A stretch of 22,285 nucleotides of DNA. Origin: Actinobacteria bacterium UBA2286 (GTDB lineage Bacteria; Actinomycetota; Coriobacteriia; Anaerosomatales; Anaerosomataceae). The position numbers were made by a program, and so were the translations under genes. The stretch spans positions 1 through 22,285 of the forward strand of contig DDWM01000052.1 of NCBI GenBank assembly GCA_002345925.1, given 5' to 3'. Shown here one piece after another: positions 13,919 to 21,069 of this stretch (positions are counted from its first letter, which is position 1; each line of letters starts with the position of its first letter). The notes below the pieces were generated by a model. It was not told where the DNA came from. It was given only the letters and a program-made list of their open reading frames with translations, and did not search any database.

Positions 13919-15273
13919 TCCTTGTCGGTCTGAGTCACAAGACCGCGCCAATCGAGATACGGGAGCGACTGACCTTCCCTGCGCATCGGCAGGCGGAGGC
14001 GCTTGCTGCTCTCACATCGGACCCGGCAGTAGCCGAGGCGGTCATCATCTCGACTTGCAACCGAACTGAGATCTACGCGGTAGCCTCTGTTGAGGGAGGC
14101 GTCGATGCGGTCATCGACTTCATGGCAGAGTTCCACTCGCTCGACCGTCACGAGCTCGTGCGCTCGCTGTACATCAATCATGGCGAGAGCGTCGTCCGTC
14201 ACTTGTTCCGGGTAGTCGCGTCGCTTGACTCGATGGTCATCGGTGAGGCGCAGATCCTCGGTCAGGTGAAAGAGGCGTACGACCATGCGCTCAACAATGG
14301 GGGAACAGGCAAGGTCTTCAACAAGCTGTTCCGCCAGAGTTTCGAAGTCGGCAAGCGCGTCCGTACCGAGACGGAGATAGGCGAGAACGCAGTCTCCATC
14401 AGTTACGCCGCCATAGAGCTTGCGAAGAAGGTATTCGACACGCTCGAAGGCCGCACCATCTTGGTTCTCGGTGCTGGAAAGATGAGCGAACTCACCGCGA
14501 AGCACCTGGTGAGCCAGGGCGTGAAGAGCGTGCTCGTCGCGAACCGCACATTCGAGCGTGCGCGCGAGCTTGCGGAGCGCTTCAATGGTGAGGCTATACG
14601 TTATGACGACCTTTACGAGCGCATGCGTGATGCGGATATCGTCATCTCATCGACGGCGGCAACGCACTACGTCATCACGAAGGACCACGTTGCGCAGTCG
14701 ATGCGCGGTCGGGGCGGCCGTCCGCTCTTCCTGATTGACATCGCGGTGCCTCGCGACATCGAGCCTGCCGTGAACGAACTCGGCAACGTGTTCCTGTACG
14801 ACATCGATGACCTGAGCGGTGTCGTTGAGTCCAACCTTGAAGAGCGCATGCGCGAAGCCCGCCGAGCGGAGCTGATCATCGACGAGGAGTTCTCGGCGTT
14901 CTCGCGCTGGCGTGAGTCGCTTGAGGTGCAGCCGACAGTCGCTGCGATCAGGGCGCGCGCGGACCTCATCAGGCGCTCCGAGCTTGAGAAAGCGTGCAAG
15001 CGGCTGGGGTCTCTCTCGGAGAAGGAATTGCAGACCATCGATGCGCTTACCTGCGCCATCGTGAACAAGATGCTTCACGGCCCGACGCAGCGTCTCAAGC
15101 ATGCTGCCGAGGCCAAGGATGGCTACGAGTACATCGAGACTGCACGGCACCTCTACGGGCTCGATGAGAGCGAAGGGCGCGGTCACGGGAAGCTCCGGGA
15201 CCTGCTCACCAAGCGTGCGAAAGACGTGACTGAGACAACGGGGAACGAGATAGGAGATTCGCTTGGCTGCTGA
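13909..15273 (+). CDS. hemA: Glutamyl-tRNA reductase
   Basis: 454 residues. It reduces glutamyl-tRNA(Glu) to glutamate-1-semialdehyde with NADPH, the committed and usually regulated step of the C5 heme pathway. The N-terminal catalytic domain has GLSHKTAPIEIRE (7-19) and the nucleophile Cys50 in STCNRTEIYA. The RVVASLDSMVIGEAQILGQVK segment is followed by a Rossmann domain with VLGAGKMSE, and the C-terminal dimerisation helices include RADLIRRSELEKA and IVNKMLHGPTQRLK. The last 11 bases overlap hemC. It leads the hemA-hemC-cobA/hemD-ahbC run and is preceded by an unusually structured leader. hemL, needed next, is not in the window. Confidence 0.97.
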   Translation: MHLILVGLSHKTAPIEIRERLTFPAHRQAEALAALTSDPAVAEAVIISTCNRTEIYAVASVEGGVDAVIDFMAEFHSLDRHELVRSLYINHGESVVRHLFRVVASLDSMVIGEAQILGQVKEAYDHALNNGGTGKVFNKLFRQSFEVGKRVRTETEIGENAVSISYAAIELAKKVFDTLEGRTILVLGAGKMSELTAKHLVSQGVKSVLVANRTFERARELAERFNGEAIRYDDLYERMRDADIVISSTAATHYVITKDHVAQSMRGRGGRPLFLIDIAVPRDIEPAVNELGNVFLYDIDDLSGVVESNLEERMREARRAELIIDEEFSAFSRWRESLEVQPTVAAIRARADLIRRSELEKACKRLGSLSEKELQTIDALTCAIVNKMLHGPTQRLKHAAEAKDGYEYIETARHLYGLDESEGRGHGKLRDLLTKRAKDVTETTGNEIGDSLGC

Positions 15274-16231
15274 GCGCACACAGCTGACGATCGGAACGCG
15301 GGGTAGCAAACTCGCGCTCTGGCAGTCGGAATTCATCAAAGCGAAGGTCGAAGAGATCACTGGCCTGCCGGTAGACCTCAAGATCATCAAGACGACAGGC
15401 GACAAGATCCTCGACGTACCGCTGGCGAAGGTGGGCGGCAAGGGACTCTTCACCAAGGAGCTTGAGGTTGAGCTCATGGCCGGCACTGTGGACCTCTGCG
15501 TCCACTCGATGAAAGACGTCCCTACCGGGCTTCCCGAAGGCCTCGTGATCGCTGCGACGCCGATGCGGGTCGATCCGCGAGACGCGATCGTCTCGGGCGC
15601 AGGCTACGACCTCGACACGCTGCCGCAGGGCGCGCGTCTCGGTACATCGTCGCTGCGCCGCCGCTCGCAGGTCATGGCGCTACGCCCCGACCTTGAGATC
15701 GTGGACGTTCGAGGTAACCTCGACACCCGCATGCGCAAGGCCGAGAACGGTGAGGTTGACGCAGTCATCCTCGCGAGTGCCGGCATCACGCGCATGGGCT
15801 GGGCTGATCGCATCACCCACTACATCGATCCGGTGCAGATGACGCCGGCTGTAGGCCAGGGCGCTATCGGCATCGAGATCCGCGAAGACGACGAGTTCAT
15901 GCAGGATGTCTGCGCGAAGATCAACGACTTCGTCACCTTCACCTGTGTTACCGCCGAGCGGGTCGTCATGCGGTCGCTCGAGGGCGGCTGCCAGGTGCCG
16001 ATCGGCGCTTACGCGACGCCGACGGGCGATGGAGGCCTCAAGATGGACGCGTTCGTGGGCACGCTTGACGGCGTCACGCTGCTCAAGCACACGCTCACCG
16101 GCACGATGGCCGACCCCAAGGCGCTCGGCGCGGCGATGGTCGAGGTCATGCTCGACATGGGCGCCTCGGAGATTCTTGCCGAGATTCGCGCTGCCGGCGA
16201 CGGCGGAGTGAGCACACTGCTTCAGACCTGA
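15263..16231 (+). CDS. hemC: Hydroxymethylbilane synthase (porphobilinogen deaminase)
   Basis: 322 residues from a TTG start preceded by AGGAG (15252-15256); the start lies inside the end of hemA. It polymerises four porphobilinogens to hydroxymethylbilane. Family signatures: TIGTRGSKLALWQ (9-21), KGLFTKELE (60-68), HSMKDVPTGLP (81-91), GTSSLRRRSQ (127-136), DVRGNLDTRM (148-157), and EGGCQVPIGAY (240-250). Cys243 in the last should carry the dipyrromethane cofactor. Length is normal for the family. A small hairpin (GCGGC/GCCGC, 16239-16255) lies in the gap to the next gene. Confidence 0.97.
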   Translation: MAAERTQLTIGTRGSKLALWQSEFIKAKVEEITGLPVDLKIIKTTGDKILDVPLAKVGGKGLFTKELEVELMAGTVDLCVHSMKDVPTGLPEGLVIAATPMRVDPRDAIVSGAGYDLDTLPQGARLGTSSLRRRSQVMALRPDLEIVDVRGNLDTRMRKAENGEVDAVILASAGITRMGWADRITHYIDPVQMTPAVGQGAIGIEIREDDEFMQDVCAKINDFVTFTCVTAERVVMRSLEGGCQVPIGAYATPTGDGGLKMDAFVGTLDGVTLLKHTLTGTMADPKALGAAMVEVMLDMGASEILAEIRAAGDGGVSTLLQT

Positions 16232-16279
16232 CAGTTTCGCGGCCAGAAGAGCCGCTCGATCGTGACAGAAGGAGGACGG

Positions 16280-17824
16280 ATGGGTCGTCCGCTTGTTTAC
16301 CTCATAGGTGCCGGCCCGGGAGACCCCGGGCTCATCACCGTCAAAGGCCTCAAGTGCATTGCAGAGGCCGATGTTGTCGTGTACGACTACCTCGCGAACT
16401 CGCGGTTCCTCGCGCATGCCCGTGAGGACGCCGAGGTGATCTACGTCGGCAAGAAGGGCTTCACTCAGCACGTGACGCAGGACGAGATCAACGCTGTCAT
16501 CGTGGAGAAGGCGCTCGAAGAAGGCGGCAAGACGGTCGCTCGCCTCAAGGGCGGCGATCCGTTCATCTTCGGTCGCGGCGGCGAAGAGGCGCTTGCGCTC
16601 GTGGATGCCGGTATCCGCTTCGAGGTCGTACCAGGCATCAGCTCGGGCTACGCCGCGCCGGCGTACGCGGGCATCCCCGTCACGCATCGTGGCATCACGA
16701 CTGAGATGGCGTTTGTAACCGGCCATGAGGATCCCACGAAGGCCGAGAGTGACATCGACTGGGAGCACCTCGCCAAGGGCGTGGGCACCGTCTGCTTCTT
16801 CATGGGCATCAAGAACCTCCCGAACATCGTGGAGAACCTGACCAAGTTCGGCCGCCCGACGACCACGCCGGTAGCGCTCGTGCGTTGGGGCACCACCGCA
16901 CAGCAGGAGGTTCTCGTCGGCACGCTCGCTGACATCGCCGAGAAGGCCGCAGCCGTTGGCTTCAAGGCTCCGGCCATCACGGTCGTTGGCGAGGTCGTGA
17001 ACCTGCGCGAGAAGCTCGCGTGGTTCGACACACGTCCGCTTTTCGGCAAGACCATCGTTGTCACTCGCTCACGCGCTCAGGCCTCCGTGCTCACTGACGC
17101 GCTTGAGGATCTTGGCGCCGAGGTGCTTGAGTTCCCGGCGATCAAGGTCATCGACCCGGAGACATGGGAGCCGGTGGATGAGGCCATCCGTAACCTCGAT
17201 ATCTACGCGTGGCTCGTACTCACATCTGTAAACGGCGTCCACAAGTTCTTCGACCGCCTCGAGTACGCCGACAAGGACGCCCGCGCACTTGCCGGGCTTC
17301 GTGTTGCGGCCATTGGCCCGTCGACCGCGGCGGCATGCATCGAGCGCGGTGTGCGTCCCGATTACGTGCCGGATGAGTACCGTGCCGAGGGAGTTCTCGA
17401 CGGCCTGTTCGAGCGCGGCGTCGGCAAGGACACCAATGTGCTGCTCGCCCGTGCGCTTGAGGCTCGCGAGATCCTTCCCGAGGAGCTCCGTGCTGCGGGT
17501 GCGCGCGTGGATGTCGTCCCGGTGTACCGCACGGTGGTGGGCGAGGGTGAGCCTGCGGTGCTCGAGCGGCTACGCGACGGCGACGTCGATGCGGTGACTT
17601 TTACTTCGTCATCGACGGTCACCAACTTCATCAGCCTCACAGAAGGCATTGACCTTGCTGTGGTACTGAAGGACGCGCTTGTCGCGTCAATCGGCCCGAT
17701 CACTTCGGACACGGCTCGTGCTGCCGGTCTGAGTGTCGGCGTCGAAGCCGAGGAGTATACGATCCCGGGTCTCGTGACTGCTGTCGCGAAGTACTTCGGG
17801 GTCGATGTGGACGAGGAAGAATAG
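16280..17824 (+). CDS. cobA-hemD: Fused uroporphyrinogen-III C-methyltransferase / uroporphyrinogen-III synthase
   Basis: 514 residues in two domains. Residues about 1-245 are the SAM-dependent methyltransferase CobA/SumT: YLIGAGPGDPGLIT (7-20), DVVVYDYLAN, RLKGGDPFIFGRGGEEA and the GIPVTHRG segment. Residues about 253-505 are HemD: FGKTIVVTRSRAQAS, LVLTSVNGVHKFFDRL, AAIGPSTAAACIERG and VTFTSSSTVTNF. One polypeptide therefore cyclises hydroxymethylbilane and methylates the product to precorrin-2, which commits flux toward siroheme. I chose the ATG at 16280 (AAGGAGG just upstream at 16269-16275) over a GTG at 16262 that would overlap that site. Such fusions are common in Gram-positives and anaerobes. 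Confidence 0.95.
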   Translation: MGRPLVYLIGAGPGDPGLITVKGLKCIAEADVVVYDYLANSRFLAHAREDAEVIYVGKKGFTQHVTQDEINAVIVEKALEEGGKTVARLKGGDPFIFGRGGEEALALVDAGIRFEVVPGISSGYAAPAYAGIPVTHRGITTEMAFVTGHEDPTKAESDIDWEHLAKGVGTVCFFMGIKNLPNIVENLTKFGRPTTTPVALVRWGTTAQQEVLVGTLADIAEKAAAVGFKAPAITVVGEVVNLREKLAWFDTRPLFGKTIVVTRSRAQASVLTDALEDLGAEVLEFPAIKVIDPETWEPVDEAIRNLDIYAWLVLTSVNGVHKFFDRLEYADKDARALAGLRVAAIGPSTAAACIERGVRPDYVPDEYRAEGVLDGLFERGVGKDTNVLLARALEAREILPEELRAAGARVDVVPVYRTVVGEGEPAVLERLRDGDVDAVTFTSSSTVTNFISLTEGIDLAVVLKDALVASIGPITSDTARAAGLSVGVEAEEYTIPGLVTAVAKYFGVDVDEEE

Positions 17825-17859
17825 CGCCGTTTCGGCGAGAGCGAAAGGACCGCGAAGAC

Positions 17860-19134
17860 ATGATCGGTATCTCAAAACTGTACTGCGGGGCCGTTGAGCC
17901 CAGCGATGTTCTCCGTTACAACCGCGAGTCCGGCCAGCTGCCGAGCGAACTGCTTCAGTTCGCCGCAGACAAGAAGCCGGTCGTCGTGTGGAACTGCACC
18001 CAGCGCTGCAACCTCAAGTGTGTGCATTGCTACGCGCAGTCCGAGGATCGCAACTATCCCGGTGAAATGAGCACCGAAGAGGGCAAGGCCATGATCGACG
18101 ACCTGGCCGCCTACGGCGCTCCCGTCCTTCTCTTCTCGGGTGGCGAGCCGACCATCCGCAAGGACCTGCTGGAGCTCATGCACTACGCCAAGTCCAAGGG
18201 CATGCGCGTGGTCATCTCCACCAACGGCACTCTCATCACTGAGGAGAAGGCCAAGCAGTTCGCCGAGGTAGGCCTGTCCTACGTTGGTGTCTCGCTCGAC
18301 GGCAGCCGCGACACCCACGACAAGTTCCGTGGGCTCAAGGGCAGCTTCGACAAGGCGCTTGTCGGCATTCGTAACTCCAGGGATGCGGGCATCAAGGTCG
18401 GCCTGCGTATGACGATCAACAAGCTCAACTGGCAGGACATCCCCGAGATCTTCAAGGTCATGAGGGAAGAGAACATCCCCCGTGCATGCTTCTACCACTT
18501 GGTCTACACAGGCCGCGGCACTGAGCTCATGAAGGAAGACCTCGACCACGAGGAGACGCGCAAAGCCGTACGTCTCATCATGGATGAGACCAAGGCGATG
18601 TTTGATGATGGCCTCGAGCCCGAGGTCCTCACCGTTGACAACCACGCCGACGGTCCCTTCCTCTACATGGAGATGCTCAAGGAGAACCCGGACCGTGCCG
18701 AGGATGTCTTGCAGCTGCTCCAGTGGAACCAGGGCAACTCGACCGGCAACGGCATCGGCTGCGTGAGCTGGAATGGCGAGGTCTACCCCGACCAGTTCTG
18801 GCGCCACTTCTCGCTGGGCAACGTCCGCGAGCGTCCGTTCTCCGAGATCTGGACGGATGTCTCTGGCGACACCGAGCAGAGCGAGCTCATGAAGCGTCTC
18901 AAGGACAAGAAGCCTTACGTGAAGGGTCGCTGCGCTGAGTGCAAGTGGCTGCAGATCTGCGGCGGAAACTTCCGCGTACGTGCCGAGGCCGCCACGGGCG
19001 ACCTGTGGGCGCCGGATCCGGCATGCTACCTCACGGATGAGGAGATCGGACTTGGCGACGTGGCCGACTTGGCGGACCGCGCCGAGGCTGAGATGCTCGT
19101 CGGCGATGCACCGATCGGCTGCGAAGTCGACTAG
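17860..19134 (+). CDS. ahbC: Radical SAM 12,18-didecarboxysiroheme deacetylase (AhbC)
   Basis: 424 residues. The opening MIGISKLYCG and the overall layout match AhbC/NirJ-family enzymes of siroheme-dependent heme synthesis. The radical SAM cluster is CNLKCVHC (Cys50, Cys54, Cys57), preceded by another Cys at 46. GGEP is at 94-97, with SLDG and the TIM-barrel pattern following. The C-terminal SPASM/twitch-like region has Cys301, Cys358, Cys361, Cys367 and Cys389 for an auxiliary iron-sulfur cluster. It removes the acetate side chains at C12 and C18 to give Fe-coproporphyrin III. The alternative is heme d1 enzyme NirJ, but hemA, hemC, cobA/hemD and a second radical SAM gene nearby favour heme b synthesis. 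A 5-bp hairpin (17825-17837) lies just before the gene. Confidence 0.88.
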   Translation: MIGISKLYCGAVEPSDVLRYNRESGQLPSELLQFAADKKPVVVWNCTQRCNLKCVHCYAQSEDRNYPGEMSTEEGKAMIDDLAAYGAPVLLFSGGEPTIRKDLLELMHYAKSKGMRVVISTNGTLITEEKAKQFAEVGLSYVGVSLDGSRDTHDKFRGLKGSFDKALVGIRNSRDAGIKVGLRMTINKLNWQDIPEIFKVMREENIPRACFYHLVYTGRGTELMKEDLDHEETRKAVRLIMDETKAMFDDGLEPEVLTVDNHADGPFLYMEMLKENPDRAEDVLQLLQWNQGNSTGNGIGCVSWNGEVYPDQFWRHFSLGNVRERPFSEIWTDVSGDTEQSELMKRLKDKKPYVKGRCAECKWLQICGGNFRVRAEAATGDLWAPDPACYLTDEEIGLGDVADLADRAEAEMLVGDAPIGCEVD

Positions 19135-19169
19135 CATCTGATGTGTGGCCGCAAAGGCGGCTGCAAGCG

Positions 19170-19203
19170 TTGACAAAGAGCGATTCGCTCGGCATTGTAT
19201 ACA
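19170..19203 (+). promoter_or_regulatory. Candidate promoter of the tRNA-Ala gene
   Basis: A consensus -35 TTGACA lies at 19170-19175. Possible -10 boxes are CATTGT (19193-19198, 17-base spacing but poor match) and TATACA (19198-19203, better match but 22-base spacing). The perfect -35 just before a stable RNA gene supports a promoter, while the exact -10 is uncertain. A 6-bp hairpin GACCGC/GCGGTC (19212-19227) lies between it and the tRNA. Confidence 0.4.
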
Positions 19204-19235
19204 CTTGCGCTGACCGCCCGAGCGGTCGTGTACAA

Positions 19236-19311
19236 GGGGATGTAGCTCAGCTGGGAGAGCGCTGCGTTCGCAACGCAGAGGTCGGCGGTTCGAGCCCGCT
19301 CATCTCCACCA
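19236..19311 (+). tRNA. tRNA-Ala (anticodon CGC)
   Basis: A 76-base cloverleaf with encoded CCA. Acceptor GGGGATG pairs with CATCTCC and includes the G3-U70 wobble that is the main identity element for alanyl-tRNA synthetase. The D arm is GCTCAGCTGGGAGAGC, the anticodon stem CTGCG/CGCAG holds loop TTCGCAA (anticodon CGC, reading GCG), the variable loop is AGGTC, and the T arm carries GGTTCGAGC. The discriminator base is A. It sits inside the hem cluster between ahbC and the small protein gene, bracketed by direct repeats. Confidence 0.97.
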
Positions 19312-19324
19312 AAGGATACGATGT

Positions 19325-19353
19325 CGAGGCGGCCTGCAAAGCAGGTCGCCTCG
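19325..19353 (+). terminator. Strong hairpin after tRNA-Ala, possible terminator
   Basis: CGAGGCGGCCTGC (19325-19337) pairs with GCAGGTCGCCTCG (19341-19353) around an AAA loop: 13 bp with a single G-U pair. It starts 13 bases after the tRNA CCA. There is no uridine run after it, so it may be a non-canonical terminator or a 3'-end processing and protection signal. If it terminates fully, the downstream hemB genes need their own promoter, which I cannot see; partial read-through is more likely. Confidence 0.5.
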
Positions 19354-19398
19354 GCTGCTTCACAGACATGACGCTGCATCTGATGAGGGGAGTCTTCA

Positions 19399-19614
19399 AT
19401 GACCGGTACCACGAGTGAGTTCCTGACCTGGTTCAGTTCCTGGGGCAACGTCATCTTCGTCGCCGCTCAGATGCTCTTCTGGGCCGCCGTCGGCTTCGCT
19501 GCTGTCTACGGCGCGCTTGCGTACAAGCGGCTCGTTGACCACAAGATCGGCGCGACCGTACGTGAGAAGGTCGCTGCTCCCTCAACGATCAAGATCGACG
19601 AATTCGTCGAGTAG
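19399..19614 (+). CDS. Small single-pass membrane protein of unknown function
   Basis: 71 residues, beginning MTGTTSEFLTWFSSWGNVIF. There is one long hydrophobic helix (about 15-42) rich in aromatic and Ala residues, then a basic/amphipathic tail (YKRLVDHKIGATVREKV) and an acidic end (KIDEFVE). The ATG has a strong GAGGGGAG site. It lies 39 bases upstream of hemB and, without the tRNA module, would follow ahbC directly. I do not recognise the family. Position suggests a membrane anchor or adaptor for heme-pathway enzymes, or an unrelated small membrane protein. The clean ribosome-binding site and spacing argue that it is a real gene. Confidence 0.75.
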   Translation: MTGTTSEFLTWFSSWGNVIFVAAQMLFWAAVGFAAVYGALAYKRLVDHKIGATVREKVAAPSTIKIDEFVE

Positions 19615-19653
19615 CACCACTGCGCGTTAGCACCCGATCAGCTGGAGGTTCCC

Positions 19654-20634
19654 ATGCAGTTTCCCTCGTACCGGCCGCGCCGCCTACGGCGCACCGAGAC
19701 GCTTCGCGCCATGGTGCGCGAGACCTCGCTTGATGTAAGCGACCTCATCTACCCGATGTTCGTGGAGTTTGGCACGGGCGTGCGGCGTGAGGTCTCCTCC
19801 ATGCCCGGCGTGTTCAACATCTCGCTCGACATGCTTCCTGCCGAGATAGACGAGCTCAAGGCTCTCGGCATCCCTGCCGTGATCCTCTTTGGCATCCCGG
19901 ATTCCAAGGACGAGGCCGGCAGCGGTGCCTATGCCGAGGATGGAATCGTGCAGCAGGCGATTCGCATCATCAAGGCGCATGATCCCGAGTTCTACGTGAT
20001 CACCGACGTGTGCATGTGTGAGTACACTTCTCACGGCCACTGCGGTGCGCTGGACGACAATGGCTGCGTCATGAATGACGTTACGCTTGAGATGCTCGCC
20101 AGCACCGCTCTGAGCCACGCCGAGGCAGGCGCCGACATGGTCGCTCCCTCGGACATGATGGATGGTCGAGTGGGTGCTATCCGCGCTGCACTCGACGCCG
20201 AGGGTTTCACCGATGTGCCGATCATGGCGTACTCGGCAAAGTACGCAAGCGCGTACTACGGTCCGTTCCGTGACGCCGCCGATAGCGCGCCTACGTCCGG
20301 CGATCGCAAGGCTTACCAGATGGACCCCGCCAATGGCGAGGAAGCGCTCCGGGAGACCGCGCTTGATATCGAAGAGGGCGCTGATATCGTCATGGTCAAG
20401 CCCGCGCTCGCGTACATGGACATCATCAGGCGCGTGAAGGACGAGTTCGGGTATCCGACCTGCGCCTACAACGTCAGCGGTGAATACGCGATGGTGAAGG
20501 CCGCTGCGGCGAACGGCTGGGTCGATGAGAAGCGCATCGTGCTCGAGACGCTGCTCGGCTTCAAGCGTGCTGGAGCTGACCTCATCATCACTTACCACGC
20601 CAAGGACGCCGCCCGTTGGCTCAAGAAAGCGTAG
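19654..20634 (+). CDS. hemB: Delta-aminolevulinic acid dehydratase (porphobilinogen synthase)
   Basis: 326 residues, normal length. It condenses two 5-aminolevulinates to porphobilinogen. RPRRLRRTETLRAMVRET is the N-terminal arm. The metal site DVCMCEYTSHGHCG has Cys120, Cys122 and Cys130, so it is the zinc-dependent type. Schiff-base lysines are Lys196 (MAYSAKYAS) and Lys249 (MVKPA). TGGAGG upstream fixes the ATG. Gene order places it after ahbC and the small membrane protein and before a YbjQ-type gene and ahbD. Confidence 0.97.
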   Translation: MQFPSYRPRRLRRTETLRAMVRETSLDVSDLIYPMFVEFGTGVRREVSSMPGVFNISLDMLPAEIDELKALGIPAVILFGIPDSKDEAGSGAYAEDGIVQQAIRIIKAHDPEFYVITDVCMCEYTSHGHCGALDDNGCVMNDVTLEMLASTALSHAEAGADMVAPSDMMDGRVGAIRAALDAEGFTDVPIMAYSAKYASAYYGPFRDAADSAPTSGDRKAYQMDPANGEEALRETALDIEEGADIVMVKPALAYMDIIRRVKDEFGYPTCAYNVSGEYAMVKAAAANGWVDEKRIVLETLLGFKRAGADLIITYHAKDAARWLKKA

Positions 20635-20650
20635 GCTTACCGTGAGTGCG

Positions 20651-21043
20651 ATGTACGGAGAGAAGCGATCCGAGCCGGCTGATGCGCCGCAGCCACCCAA
20701 GGCGAGCGTGCAGCGCATACCGGTCTACACGACGCTAGATGCTCCCGTTGGATACAGAGTCGAGCGTACGATAGGGCTGTGCTGGGGCGTTGCCGTGCGT
20801 AGCCGGGATATCGTGAACTCGGCGGTTGCAGGACTCAGAACAATAGGCGGAGGCGAGATCCCGGAGTTGGTCCATCTCGCCGAAATCACCCGTGCTGAAG
20901 CGTTGAAGCGCCTTGAGGAGCATGCGGCCGAGATGGGCGCGAACGCCGTCGTGGGTGCACGCTTCGACTCGACATCGATTGCGCCGGCAAACGAGATCTT
21001 CGCGTATGGAACGGCCGTAGTCGTTGTTCCCGTGACCGACTGA
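20651..21043 (+). CDS. YbjQ/UPF0145 family protein (putative heavy-metal-binding domain)
   Basis: 130 residues from the ATG at 20651; a GTG at 20642 would add three residues and neither start has a strong ribosome-binding site. After a charged, Pro-rich leader (about 1-22), the rest fits the YbjQ/UPF0145 fold: VYTTLDAPVGYRVERTIGLCWG, then IVNSAVAGLRTIGGGEIPEL, EALKRLEEHAAEMGANAVVGARFD, and a final strand FAYGTAVVVVP. Members form pentamers or decamers in structures and are annotated as possibly metal-binding, without a proven role. It lies 16 bases after hemB and 26 before ahbD, so it is co-transcribed with heme genes; a heme- or iron-handling role is inference only. Confidence 0.8.
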   Translation: MYGEKRSEPADAPQPPKASVQRIPVYTTLDAPVGYRVERTIGLCWGVAVRSRDIVNSAVAGLRTIGGGEIPELVHLAEITRAEALKRLEEHAAEMGANAVVGARFDSTSIAPANEIFAYGTAVVVVPVTD

Positions 21044-21069
21044 CACGAACCGACACGAAGGAACATGAG

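Larger units (their letters stand above)
19134..19385. repeat. 10-bp direct repeats flanking a tRNA module
   Basis: GCATCTGATG occurs at 19134-19143, starting on the last base of the ahbC stop codon, and again at 19376-19385, just before the ribosome-binding site of the next gene. Between them lie a promoter-like sequence, hairpins, tRNA-Ala and a strong hairpin. Removing one repeat plus the intervening 232 bases would join the ahbC stop to GAGGGGAG and the next ATG with a normal operon spacing of about 22 bases. This looks like insertion of a tRNA cassette with a target duplication, or a recombination scar. Confidence 0.5.

Noticed and set aside
17872..19176. Long open frame on the minus strand opposite ahbC (434 codons)
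   Set aside because: It is the antisense shadow of a strongly coding radical SAM gene in GC-rich DNA; the + strand has all catalytic motifs.
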